From Euryodendron excelsum (Eukaryota > Streptophyta > Magnoliopsida > Ericales > Pentaphylacaceae): a stretch of 64,000 nucleotides of DNA. The position numbers and the translations under genes are program-made. How positions within the stretch are numbered: position 1 is the first letter of the stretch; every line of letters begins with the position of its first letter. The stretch covers positions 12,966,001-13,030,000 of the forward strand of contig CM065392.1 of NCBI GenBank assembly GCA_033060915.1. The letters are read 5' to 3'. Shown in pieces: positions 1 through 12,000 of this stretch. The notes beneath the pieces are model-generated. The model was not told the origin of the DNA. It was given only the letters and a program-made list of their open reading frames with translations, and did no database searches.

Positions 1-790
1 AAGTGCCAAAATCTACTAAGTTCTCTAATTTGCCAAAACTGAAACATGCCTTATAACAAGTACAAACTTCGTGAGTTTATATCAAAAAATTTTAAAACTT
101 TGTGAATGCACAGTAGACATCGTAGAGAGTATTCAGACCAAATTTCATAATTTTTTAACAAGTCTAAGTATTCATTTGGTAGTTTCTAAAACAGGGCAAT
201 CTTACAAAAGTGAGAATTCAGCTGCAGATGGTCTGTCTTTGACCAGTTTTTAACATAGGTAAACGACATCAAAATGATCTGAAATTCGCTGCATATTATC
301 ATCCACATATCTAATAGACACAATACAAATCTCATAATTTTTTGACTACTCTAATTTGGTCTAATATTCTATCAAGCTAAGGTTCGCAGATCTTGGTATC
401 AGAATTTTGCAGAGACAGTTTGACTTAAAAAGTTCACCATAATTCGGAATTACAATATTTTTGAATGAAACCAAAGCCAAAATTACCATCATAACTCTAA
501 GTTAAAGTTTTCAAAAATTCAATCACAAATAATATTTTTCTAGTTAGGTCAAAATGTCTCCAAACAACAGCACTATCGCAGAGATGACTCTAGTTATGGC
601 AATTATGGATGATTTCAAGTTTTTAGCATGAAAGCCCTCACCTCTTACTCCCATTTATAGGGCATATAAGACATAAACATCCAAGAACCTATGAATACAC
701 CATCACACAACCATGAACATGAGATGTCTCACCTTAGAAATGAAAACACAAGCCTTCCCCTTCAATCTCTTCTTCCCCGTCTTCTTTCTC

Positions 791-795
<5 letters not shown>

Positions 796-825
<30 letters not shown>
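796..825. repeat. (CT)n microsatellite
   Basis: A nearly pure CT dinucleotide run of about 30 bp inside a longer pyrimidine-rich stretch. It is one of at least six CT arrays in the window. Confidence 0.95.
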
Positions 826-831
<6 letters not shown>

Positions 832-2957
832 ATGAATGGTGAGGAGTCAACAAGCTCTTCACCTAACTTTTATCTTCTAACTCCTAGTCAATCAAGCTAA
901 CTTTCTCTCAAAAAAGTCTACCAACTCACCAATGAAGAAATGATACATGTCACACACACATGCACCCACATAATTTTATATACCAATTAACCATGCAATA
1001 AATATAATTAAATAATTAATTCAACTAATTCTAATATATAATTAAACTAATTATGAAATTAGGGTTTCACAGTAATTTCCCATGGTTGATTGTATAACTT
1101 TTGTTTTTTGGGTGTGTAGGTACTATGGAGGACCGTGTTCTCCTTGCAGAAATAGAGAGAGTAAAAATCAGTGGGAAGGCCATGGCCGAACCCACCTCTT
1201 TTTCATCATTCCTTTTTCCTCACCTCTGATTCCCATGGACAAACAGCTCCTTCCCTTTTTTCTTTCCTCATTTTTCTTTTTCTTCTAGCTCCGAGCCGAA
1301 CCCATCTCAGCACCTTCACTGTTATAATGCAATTCCTAAAGCTATGAAATAGATAATTTTTTTAGCTAGCATAGCACAGGACATTATTCAAGAAGAATAG
1401 GTACAACAAAGAAAAGAAGGAAAGTGTATTGTTGGGAAAATAAAGCTACACGGTGGACAAAGAGAGTCAAAAGAAGCAGATATTTTGCTTTTTTGGGTTG
1501 AATATTGAATTTTTTTAATGTTATTACAATGTTTGATGATCTGTTAGTAGCTTCTCTTTCAATAAATAGTTAAGTTTCTCTTTCTTGAAGTGGCACACCC
1601 ATTTCATTTCACATTACGATTGCTTCCTACGTTCATATCTTGGGTAATATAGAAGTAGGCACTAATTAAGGACTAATTCATCAATGTCAAATGAATTGTG
1701 GCTTTCTTCTGTTCTTAAAGATTTTAGAAGGTATAATTTTTATTGCATATACTGTAGTGGGTCATTGATTCCTATTAATAAATTACTTCAATTTTGGTGG
1801 TTGGCTGATTCTGTTATACTACTTTGAGTTACTCTGTTTGTTGAGGCCTAATTGTGTTAGTTTAAAGTTTCTTCATTCAAAAAGAAAGCTAAGCTAGTAT
1901 GTGTTTGGCTCAAGTCATACAAGTTGCATGATTCAAGCAGAGTGTTTGAGTTCAAAGTGGTCAAACTAAATTTGGATGAAGCTTTCAATATAAAAGATTC
2001 AGTTGCATTCGTATGGCCAAGACTAAAAAAGGAAAAAAAGAAACAAAACAGTCATAAAAAAAAATTCATTTTGAAGCCAAGGGATTTTACAGTGATTAAT
2101 GGTAGTTACTCCTAACTTAGGAGTAGATGATATTTATGAAAATGGGTTTTTTTTCTAAAGGATTAATGGATCTGAAATTATCCATTCTCAACTTCGCCTC
2201 ACTAAATGCTACACTTGATTATTTCACAAATGTATGAAATTTTCACACATTAGGTTTTGTTTAAACCTAATGGAAAATAGACCTACTACAAATTTTGTTA
2301 GAAAGAACCGTAAGCTTGGATCTTCTTTAATCATACTTAATAAATATCTAATTATTTATTTTTTATTAGAAGAGTACTAGCCATAGCTGCAATTGATGAT
2401 TTGTCAACTACAAACTGAACATTAGTCGTAATTGTGGTTAGTATTTTTTTACTATTATTTGTGAATTCAAATGAAACCTATTACTAAATGCATACATGTT
2501 TAGATTTTGTGAACAAGTGCATGTTTAGATTTTGTTGAAAGTGCCGTAAACACATATTATTTTTAATATATTTATAACAAGAGATTAAATAAATATATAA
2601 AAATAAAAAATTGAGTAGTGATCACAAGTTCACTCCCGCCGTAGTTATGACAGGAGCGTCTCGTGTACTCTCTCTAGCCACGATTTTGTCAAATTTGAGC
2701 AAGGAAAGAGAGTTCATTTCTCACCCAAGTCGACTCAAAAGTCAAACTATCATTGTTTATTATATTAACGGTCTATCTCTTTCTCTCTCTTCTCAACAGC
2801 ATATCAAGAAATGCTATTCTCTCATTTTTTTTCACTTCTGCACCTATACTTCATTATTCTTTAGAAATGTCTCGCTCCTCACCCTTTTCTCTATCAATCA
2901 AAACAAAGGAAATAAAATAAAAAATAAAATCACCATTGATTTGTGGCTGCGAATTTG

Positions 2958-2960
<3 letters not shown>

Positions 2961-2992
<32 letters not shown>
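2961..2992. repeat. (TC)n microsatellite
   Basis: A perfect 16-unit TC run. A short reading frame passes through it, but its Ser-Leu run is only the microsatellite translated. Confidence 0.95.
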
Positions 2993-2996
<4 letters not shown>

Positions 2997-4167
2997 ACCA
3001 CTTAGCGACAAATTACTCAATTAAATTCGTTTCCGCATAGTTTTTTAGAACCAACACAAGAAACAAAAAAATTATCAAATGAACTTGTATTTCTTTTGTT
3101 TGAAAGTTAGTTTATCCCACACTACCATTTAATTTTAGGTTTTTTCATTGACTTTTGATTTTTAATTCTAGACCAATGTTTGATTTGTAATGTTAACCGA
3201 TCCCGTTTCTTACTTTTTATTTGTTTTATTTTAATAGTTAGCTGCAAAAACTACATTTTTCTCACAATTTTTTAAAGAAAAAACAAACCAACTAGTTTTG
3301 GAAAAGCTCAGCCAAGCAATAAGCCACAAGCTGAAGCCAAAACTATTAATAAGCCCCATGACCACTCTGATGTGGCCTTAGTTAGAAGTATACAAATGAA
3401 TTGAAAAAGTGGATAACTGAACCACTTCAATTTTCATAGGCCAATTTGATTCTGATTTGTCAAAGTTTTAATTTGATTTTGGGTTTAAAAAAGACTAATC
3501 CAATCAATTTGATTCTATTTTTTAGTTCACATTTTCTATACCCAAATCTAGATTCGATCTAAACATAACCGAACTAAGACCCCACCTTGTATATGTCATA
3601 GAAGTCTATATATATTGTATATATGTCAATAAATCATTATTATTTATACTTAATTATTGTTGATTGTGTTTGTAAGTTTTTTTTTTTTTTGAAAAGTTGA
3701 GGATACAAAATTATTTTTTATTTTTTAAATAAATATACTAAGTTCCGTACAATAAAAGTGGACCTTTCTAGAACTAATTCTTAAATGGACTTGAACCGAA
3801 TCAATCCAAAAACTGAATCGAAGCGAATCGACTCGAGTTGATTTGACTAAGTTCTATGAGATGATGGGTTCGGTTTTAGGGCTAACATTCTAAAACCGAT
3901 CAAGATCAAATTGATCATAGTTTAGCATAAACCAAATACAACTCGACTCATGCATACCTAGCCTTTGCTCCCCTCTTAGTTCTCCTACATGTATCCTGTG
4001 TCTCTCTCTACCAATATATATACACAATGTTTCGGGTTGTTTACTAGATTGTTTTTCAAGTTTATGCTGCTACAAGGATCCTTTTCAACTTAACAATTCA
4101 AGTTTATGTTGCCAATGTTCACTTTTTAGGGTCCTTGCACAACAAACCGTACACTTCTGGGTTTAAC

Positions 4168-4246
4168 TCTTTCGAAATTCAAAAAGTTGTCGATCGTTGA
4201 TAATGTCCCCTGATCATTGATCGACAACTTTTTGTATTTCAAAAGA
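4168..4246. repeat. 34-bp-arm hairpin (inverted repeat)
   Basis: The arms 4168-4201 and 4213-4246 are reverse complements with about four mismatches and enclose an 11-nt loop. The core GTTGTCGATC pairs with GATCGACAAC. The flanks do not continue as inverted repeats, so it is either a very small foldback element or a small-RNA-type hairpin. No transcript is evident from sequence alone. Confidence 0.8.
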
Positions 4247-4383
4247 TCTCACTTTGTCTATATTGCTATCTACATATGAATTTTGAATTTAGATTTTTTT
4301 TCATACCGAGCCACTTTAGACATAATCATGTCCTGTAATGGGTTTGGTGACAGTCCAATTTCTGCACTATAATATCTAATTGC

Positions 4384-4735
4384 TTCTGTATCATATGCTA
4401 TACTTTCTACTCGATCTCATACTATATTTCTCCCTAATAAAATATCAATAACATTGTCGTCATTATTTAGACAAGTGTATGCTTAATTATTATGGGTTTT
4501 ATGAGGCTTCCATTTCTATATTTTAAGTCTATGACATTCGTTCACCTCTGTATCATATGTAATACCTTAATTATTACGGGTTTTATGAGGCTCCCATCTC
4601 TATACTTTAAGTCTATCACATTCGTTCACCTCTGTATCATATGTAATACCTTTTACCCAATCTCGTACTATATTTATCCATAATAAAACATCAACAAAAC
4701 TGTTGTCATTATTTACACAAGAGTATGCTTGATTT
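4384..4735 (+). repeat. Compound direct repeat, 84 and about 248 bp periods
   Basis: An 84-bp unit (4482-4565) is repeated head to tail at 4566-4649 with a handful of substitutions. A longer flank beginning CTGTATCATATG and ending near GTATGCTT occurs at about 4385-4485 and again at about 4633-4730. The pattern is that of a local duplication within a duplication. Confidence 0.8.
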
Positions 4736-5911
4736 GCACATCTGCAACTCAAAAGAAGCTTCCCAATTACATTATGTTAGACAAATGAGTAATTTGTATA
4801 AATTATCAATAGTATTTAAATATAATTTAATATAAAAAAACATAAAAAATGAATTATTCATAATTTGTATATAATATGACTAACTATAATTTATATTTGT
4901 ATATAAAATAAATTATTAAATGTACATAATTATTGTACATTATTAAATGTACATAATTTTTATGTAATATAACCAACTATACATGCTATATAATATAAGT
5001 TAGAATTGTATATAATATTAATTATTATATAATTTTGAAGTCAAAATTTATTATATTATATAATTTGCATAATTTGTATATAATTATATTACAAATATGC
5101 AAACTAATTAATATATATTATTTATTAAAAGAATATAAATTTTGGTTAATGTTTTTTTATTTCTATATAATTTTACTACCTAATATACAAATTAATTAAC
5201 GTCAACAATATCTATATCATTTGTATATGTTTTCTTATATTATTTATTTCATAATATCAATTTAAAACATTTATATTACTTAACATAACAAATGAAAACT
5301 ATAATACATACTCACCCAAAGAAATAAATAAAAAATTCTAATTTATACGTAGTTTAGACAAATATCCTAAACAAAACACATGAATGGTAATAGCTCAATC
5401 ACTTACACAAAACATTAATGTTCTTCAAAAAAAATAAAAAATAAAGCAGGTTTATGGGTGACCTAAAACAATGCAAGCTAGCTTCAATAAGTTACAATGT
5501 AAGAGCGAATATACCTTCCAAAACCCTAGAGTCTAGACAACGCAAGAAATCTTTCAAAAAATCTGTCCCTATCACCTGAGGGAGAAGAAACCGAAGCCCT
5601 TTATATCCAACAAATCACAATGAACACTGTTCCAACTCTTTTGAATGAAAAATGAGTGAGAAAATGACATTGGTGGAGTGATGGAGTGAGTGACAATGAG
5701 GGAGTTTGATCGAGGAGAAAGAAATGAGGGAAATGACAGAGCAAATTGGAGAGGAGAGGAAGGAGAGGGAGCTCCTGCGAATTGGATGGGAGGGAGGGAA
5801 GGGAGCTGCTACGACTTTGGTTGAAGAGAGATTGTAATGGTGCAATTGCTATTACTAATACCACTTTCTTAAAAAAGTATTATTCGTGGTAGTGTTGTTT
5901 TCAAAAAATAC
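4736..5911. other. Very AT-rich spacer
   Basis: From 4770 to 5330 the sequence is almost all A and T, with repeated TATAAT/ATAATTT words. A purine-rich segment follows at 5640-5830 (on the minus strand, a Ser/Leu/Pro-rich frame with no domain). I see no gene. Confidence 0.55.
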
Positions 5912-5914
5912 TAA

Positions 5915-6375
5915 GAGTCGTTTGTTTGCAAGATAAGAAAATAAAAGATAAGTAATATTATGGAGTTAAAAAATTGATGATGTGGTGATTAGTAATACGA
6001 TAATGCGATGAGAGATTACTCATACTATGTTTGGTTAGAGTGGAATGACAAATGAAATAAGTAATAATATGTTTGTTATGTCTAATAAAAATATAATAAG
6101 AAATGAGAAAAATACATAAAATTACTTTCTCACTCTTATATAATATATTATTACAAAAATATAATATATAATAATATAAAGAGTGGACAAAATAATTATT
6201 TTATGTCTTATCTCTTACCTCCTGATATGACATCTCACCCCTCTCATGGAATGCCTTATCTTCCATTTTGGGAATGTAATCATTCATCTCTTTAGCTTTC
6301 TCCAAACAAGTGATTAAGTGAGATTACAGATGAAACACCCAATTTGATGCTCCTAATTCCCCAAACAATCGGCCC
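5915..6375. mobile_element. Tourist-like (PIF/Harbinger) MITE, copy 1
   Basis: This 461-bp element is flanked by TAA on both sides (5912-5914 and 6376-6378), the TWA target site typical of PIF/Harbinger. Its imperfect terminal inverted repeats are GAGTCGTTTGTTTG on the left and the complement of CAAACAATCGGCCC on the right. The interior shares words such as GAGATTACTCATA and TGTTTGGTTAG with the copy at 54773. It encodes no protein, so it would depend on a transposase supplied in trans. Confidence 0.78.
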
Positions 6376-6378
6376 TAA

Positions 6379-6762
6379 TAGTTTTAAGGGCTGTTTGGAT
6401 TTAATTTATTTAAAAATTTATAACTTAATTATACTTACAAATTTTTAGAATTGTGTTTGGCTTATAATAAAAAGCCACTTTAAAAAAATCACTTAAAAAA
6501 GTAATTTATTATAAAAACTACTTTGCATATACAAAAAAATTTATTTATACACACCCTTTTAGCAAAAACTTCTTAAACTAAATGTGTTAGTCCAATTAGA
6601 TAGAGTTTAGGAGTTCGAACATTTCTTTGTCGGTTTCGACTTTGATCATTCTTATAATTATTTCTGATGAATTAAAAAAATTTCTCAAAAAAGCAGCTCA
6701 CTTTTTTTAAAGTCATGATTTATTAAAACTAGCTTCTGAGTTAAGTCTTGTTTTCTATTATG
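6379..6762. other. Upstream region of SMARCA3-like gene, AT-rich
   Basis: An AT-rich stretch directly after the MITE. The segment at about 6388-6540 (GGCTGTTTGGAT, then CTTATAATAAAAAG) resembles the segment after the second MITE at about 55300-55400, so a second short dispersed repeat may follow each MITE. The family is not identified. Confidence 0.4.
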
Positions 6763-6773
6763 TATATATATAT
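6763..6773 (+). promoter_or_regulatory. Candidate TATA box of the SMARCA3-like gene
   Basis: A TATATATATAT run lies about 150 nt upstream of the chosen ATG at 6920. No ATG lies between it and that start, which fits a short leader of roughly 120 nt. This is a positional inference only. Confidence 0.45.
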
Positions 6774-6919
6774 CCCCACCATCGACTTCCGGGTGCTCGC
6801 TTTCTACTTCTGGACTTTTCTCCCTCTACACCCTTTTGAAAAACCAGTGTAAGCAAAACGGTAGAGACGAGAGAGAAACACAGGCGACCATCAACTCTAC
6901 TCCAATCAGAACACTAGAA

Positions 6920-8985
6920 ATGGAGCAAGAGCAAGTTGGTTTTTTCATGACTCCTGACCGTTCGCTTCACTCGCCGACCGAATCCGACGACGAAAACGAG
7001 GACTCTCAAGAACCGTTTGATTCTGTCTCTCAGTCCTCCGAGACCTACATGGTTGGTTTCGTAATAGTGAACATCGTCGGACTACAGTACTACTCCGGCA
7101 CTATCAGCGGCCGAGAAATGGTGGGTCTGGTTCGCGAGCCCTTAAACCCCTACGACCAGAACGCAATCAAAGTGCTCAACACCAGGGCCGTTCAAGTGGG
7201 CCATATCGAGAGGTTCGCGGCGAAGGTTCTCGCGCCGTTGGTCGACCATAATTTGATCTCCGTCGAAGGCATTGTCCCCAAAACGTCCGGGAGGGGCAAC
7301 CGGTACAAGATTCCAGTTCAAATTCACATTTTCGCGCATCGGGAGGCCTTTTCCAGAGTTAAATCGGCAATTTCTCGGGGTGGGTTGCAGTTGATTTCGA
7401 ACGACGATGCCTCCTTTACTTTGTCCGAGGCAGTTGTGATCAAGGAGAGGAAGGCCAGTAACGATGGGAAGAGTGTGGATGAAATATTCAAACTGGTGGA
7501 CGAGAATGCGAATAAAAGGTCGGCAATGGAGGTGTTGGAGCCGCCAAAAGATGTTATCAAATCGGAGCTTTTCTTGCACCAAAAAGAAGGTTTGGGGTGG
7601 TTGGTTCACAGGGAGAATTCTTGCGAATTGCCTCCTTTTTGGGAGGAGAAAGATGGGGCTTATGTTAATGTGTTGACAAACTATAAGACCAACACGCGTC
7701 CTGAACCTCTACGGGGTGGAATCTTCGCAGACGACATGGGATTGGGTAAAACTCTCACGTTGCTTTCTTTGATTGCCTTTGATAAGTGTGGTTGTGCTAT
7801 TCCCTCTTCAATTGATAGTGATAGAGTAAATACGGAACCAAGTGAGGAAATAGATGAAAAGGATGATAGATTGGTTGTTTCGGGTAGTAAGACGATGAAG
7901 AGGGGGAGGACGAGTAAAAATGGTAGTAATTCGCGGAAGAAAAGAAAAATTGAAGATTCTCATTTGGATAAAATGGTGAAAGGAAAATCCGTGGGTGGAA
8001 TAGATGGACATGTTGATGCTTCAGGTCTGAAACCAACATTAATTGTGTGTCCTCCATCTGTATTTTCAACGTGGATAACACAGTTAGGAGAGCATACTTG
8101 GCCAGGAAGTTTGAAGGTGTATATGTATTATGGAGAACGGACTCAGAATGCAGAGGAGCTTCAGAAGTATGATATAGTTTTGACAACTTATAGCACTCTA
8201 GCCAGTGAAGAACACTGGCTAGGAACACCTATGAAGAAGATAGAGTGGCGGCGAATAATTTTGGATGAGGCACATGTGATTAAGAATGTCAATGCTCAAC
8301 AAAGTCGTGCTGTCACTGGCCTGAATACTAACAGGAGGTGGGTTGTTACGGGGACACCCATACAAAATGGCTCCTTAGATTTATTCTCTCTCATGGCATT
8401 TTTAAGATTTGAGCCATTCTCAATTAAAAGCTATTGGAATAGCTTGGTTCAAAGGCCACTTGCTCAAGGAAATGTGAAAGGGCTCTCGCGATTGCAGGTA
8501 AACACATATTACCCTTTGTTTCTTCACCCATAACGGAAAGAGTTCTTCACTTATTGAATTGAAAATCTGCATTTTATATATCTATGAACATGGTACCTGT
8601 CTTTCTGCTGTTAACTCGAACATTTCTCTCTTCTAATTAACAATGTGCTCTGGATATTCCAAAATCTATGTGCTCTATTAGTCTTCTTCCACAACAGTTG
8701 CTGGAGGATTTTTGCTTCTTCCATAAGTTTAGGCAGCGATTGTTTTTGGTGTTATGTCTGTGTTTTGATTCAGTTATCTTGAGAACATATCCTTGCCCCT
8801 TAGGGGACTCCACAGCGAACATTCGCAATAACAAGTTGGAGTCTCCTCAAGTTACCTTCAAAAAATAAAAAATAAAAAACTGAAAGATTACTTGGAATCA
8901 GTGTTTCAACCTTGATGTCTCATGAAACCAAGAAGCGATCTGTACTCGATCTATGTCCACTTATATCCACTATCTCCAGTATTGA

Positions 8986-9025
<40 letters not shown>

Positions 9026-12000
9026 TACACGCACCCACACCCACACCCACACACACCCACACACACACCACACCACACACCCACACCACACCACACACAC
9101 ACACACAGACACCCACACACACCCACACCCACCCACACACACACAGAGACCCACCACCACCACCCAACACACACACACACACGTGCATGTATGCAAGCAC
9201 ATATGGACACATGCACTGCATTTGCATACATTCCTGCAACCTGACACTTTTTTCTTTTCCTCATTTGGTCTTGTTTGGGTTACAACCTTACACATGCACT
9301 TGAATTAGTGCAAGCTAAACTTCTGATTCTGTGTGATTTTCTTACTTGATTTTTCTGTGAATGCTCCATTTGACACAGTACCGATTCATGTGGATGTGGA
9401 CTTGACTCTGCTACAGTGTTATCTGAGTAGCATGTTCAGTTTGTTTGTGACATCACCAGAAGTTCCCCAGTGACCACAATACTCTCTCTTTCTGTGGGTC
9501 ACTGGAGGCTTGCCTGTTAAATTGTGTCAGTGTGTATAATGGGAAGATATTTCTCTATAAATGGTGATTAGTGGTCATGTGTTTCATTAATTATAACTTA
9601 TAGGTTGGATTGAGAGAGATTCTTGCAAACCCATTGGGGTCAGGTCAAGTGACATCAATGAGGTTTTATTAGTAAAAAGGTAAGACATGTGTATTCACAG
9701 GCTACAACATTTCAACTTTTGTATGCTTTCTCTTGGTGTTGGGAAATAGCAAACACACACTTCTTTGGTGAATATATAAATTCTGTGTGTAAGCCTTGGT
9801 TATTCAGTCAAGTTCTTGCAAGCTGACCTGTTCTGTTTGAGAGAATGTCTTATTGTTGGTATGTAAATGGAGAAAATAACTTCTTTCATGCAAGGCAGTA
9901 AACATATACAAGAAATTTATATCCAGAACTTGCATTCTAGGGCTAAGTCATGTCATGGATGAAACTGTTGTAATGAATAACAATCAGGCAGAATTTGATT
10001 ACTCAATATTATCTTGGCAAAAATAAAACTGAATGATTATTAGTTTTGGAGCAGGATTCAAGGTCAAAGGTGACTGTTCACTTTGTAGAAAAGTAACCGA
10101 AGACACCTTCTACCATGTATTATATATGTAGTGGTTTTTGGGAGTTGTAGGATTTATATGATCAATTCAATTGTGTGCCACCTATTTCTGCTTTTCATTT
10201 TTTCTCCTTTCCTTTCCTTTTGTTTTGTTTACTTATTTAGCTTTTTTTTTATTTTTCAAAATGATTATCCTTCTTATTTATTGTGCTTGTAATGTAACTT
10301 AGGTTCTAATGGCAACCATTTCTTTGAGGAGAACAAAAGATAAGGGTTTAATTGGGTTGCCAGCTAAAACTATTGAGACTTGTTTCGTGGAACTTTGTGC
10401 TGATGAACGTGGGCTGTATGATCAGATGGAAAATGAGGCCAAGAGTGTTGTTCGGAACTATATCCATGCTGGTAGTGTGACTAGCAATTACTCAACTGTG
10501 CTTGGCATTATCTTACGACTTCGTCAAATTTGTACAAATTTGGCATTGTGCCCTTCCGATCTCAAATCATTTCTTCCATCTGACAATATTGAAGGTATTT
10601 CACCAGATAACTTTCACATTTTTATTTCTTGTTTAATCATTTTTTAGAGGCTTCTCATGATAGCTCTGCTAGTATTATCTGGAAGGTAGATCTATTTCTT
10701 TCCTCAAATATCTCATTTATTATCATGCAACGTAAATTTTATGGAGAATGAGTTGTTCGTTTATTGTTGATACTTTTACCTATACTGTTACAATACCCTT
10801 ATAATTTTCTTATTTTACTTTGGTATTCTGAGTATCTCTTAGGTAACATAATAAATAGGACAAAACATGTGTTTGGTTTCTTCTATAGAAAGTGATTTGA
10901 CTCTGTATGTTGATTGAGAGAAAGAATGGAGAAGATAGAACATAGTTACGAACTTACAGTGTTAGGATGAACCAAGGATTAAATAATGGAGAAGAATGAG
11001 CATCATCACGATGTTAGTTTTGAACAAGGATTTCTTGCTTATTTTTCCACTCAATTTCTAAATTAATTTTTGGCCTTCTCATACGTTTTCCTATTACCAC
11101 TCCATGAAAAGACACCTGTTCCCTCAGATTTAAACCAAACAGGCCCCATAATTTTACATCAAGATTTTCATTGAGAAAACGTTACTGTCTTAACTAGTGG
11201 CCTACTTTTTTGTAGATCCATTGTTATGCTATTTTAGATATTTTTAGCAAAGCATGCATCAACTTCTTTATGAAGTTGTAAATCAATTTTTTTTTATTAT
11301 TTTCGTAATCATATTACAGCACCTTCCTTTTTGGTCTTGCATTTTTTTATTTGAGTATGGTGGTTTCTTTTTGTGTTGGAGAGGATACCGCTTTTTCCTA
11401 TGGTACATTCTCTCTGCCTTTAATATCATGGTATTTTACTCACCGGAAAAAGCATTGTCCCCTCTGTATGGTGTTGGCTACATAAAACCTGCTTTTAATC
11501 AGGCTCTGTTTTAGAGTTGTTAGTTCACAAAAAGTGTGGCATGTCTTTCTTTACTTTCTAGTCTATCTTAATCAATGTTAATTTTGATCTCTCCCTGCTA
11601 CTGCATTCCTTTAATTATGTCACTTTTTCTCATTGCACATTTATTGGTACACATGGTCATAACATCTTTCTTAGTTCTCTTTCATTGTATTTCAGATAGC
11701 CACTACTTTTGTCCTCTCGCATATGTAGTCGATTGTATTATTTCTTCTGTTGCCACAGATCTGAGATCTTCGTTTCCACCTCACTCATTTGATGAAAAAT
11801 GTTTTTTTGATTGCTTGGCATTATATCCCATTAACTACTAGTCCTATAGATAAGTTTTATAATTTTCCTTTTAGTTTCAAAGTTTTCGCATAATCACGAA
11901 ATACTCTAGCAATTCAGCTTCAATTAGTCCACCCCACTTTAGTTTTGTGCTGACATCCTCCTACTCCCCCTTCCTCTCGCATGGATAATTTGAAAATAGA

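Larger units (their letters stand above)
1..4167. other. Intergenic AT-rich spacer
   Basis: I see no convincing gene here. The open frames are short, have no recognisable domain and often run through microsatellites. The stretch holds two (CT)n arrays, listed separately, and many A- or T-rich runs. Around 3420-3960 the sequence has a repeated CGGTTC/GAACCG flavour that suggests degraded transposon remnants, but I cannot assign a family. Confidence 0.6.

Noticed and set aside
2611..3024. A 137-codon open frame
   Set aside because: It runs through a TC microsatellite and has no domain or coding-like composition.
5601..5864. Minus-strand Ser/Leu/Pro-rich frames
   Set aside because: They reflect a purine-rich plus strand; the two overlapping frames look alike and neither has a motif.
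6836..6919. In-frame extension upstream of the SMARCA3-like ATG
   Set aside because: It has no ATG, only a TTG at 6836, and no conserved sequence; the first ATG at 6920 gives a normal family N-terminus.
8912..9308. Open frames rich in His-Thr or Cys-Val on both strands
   Set aside because: They are translations of the CA/TG microsatellite inside an intron.
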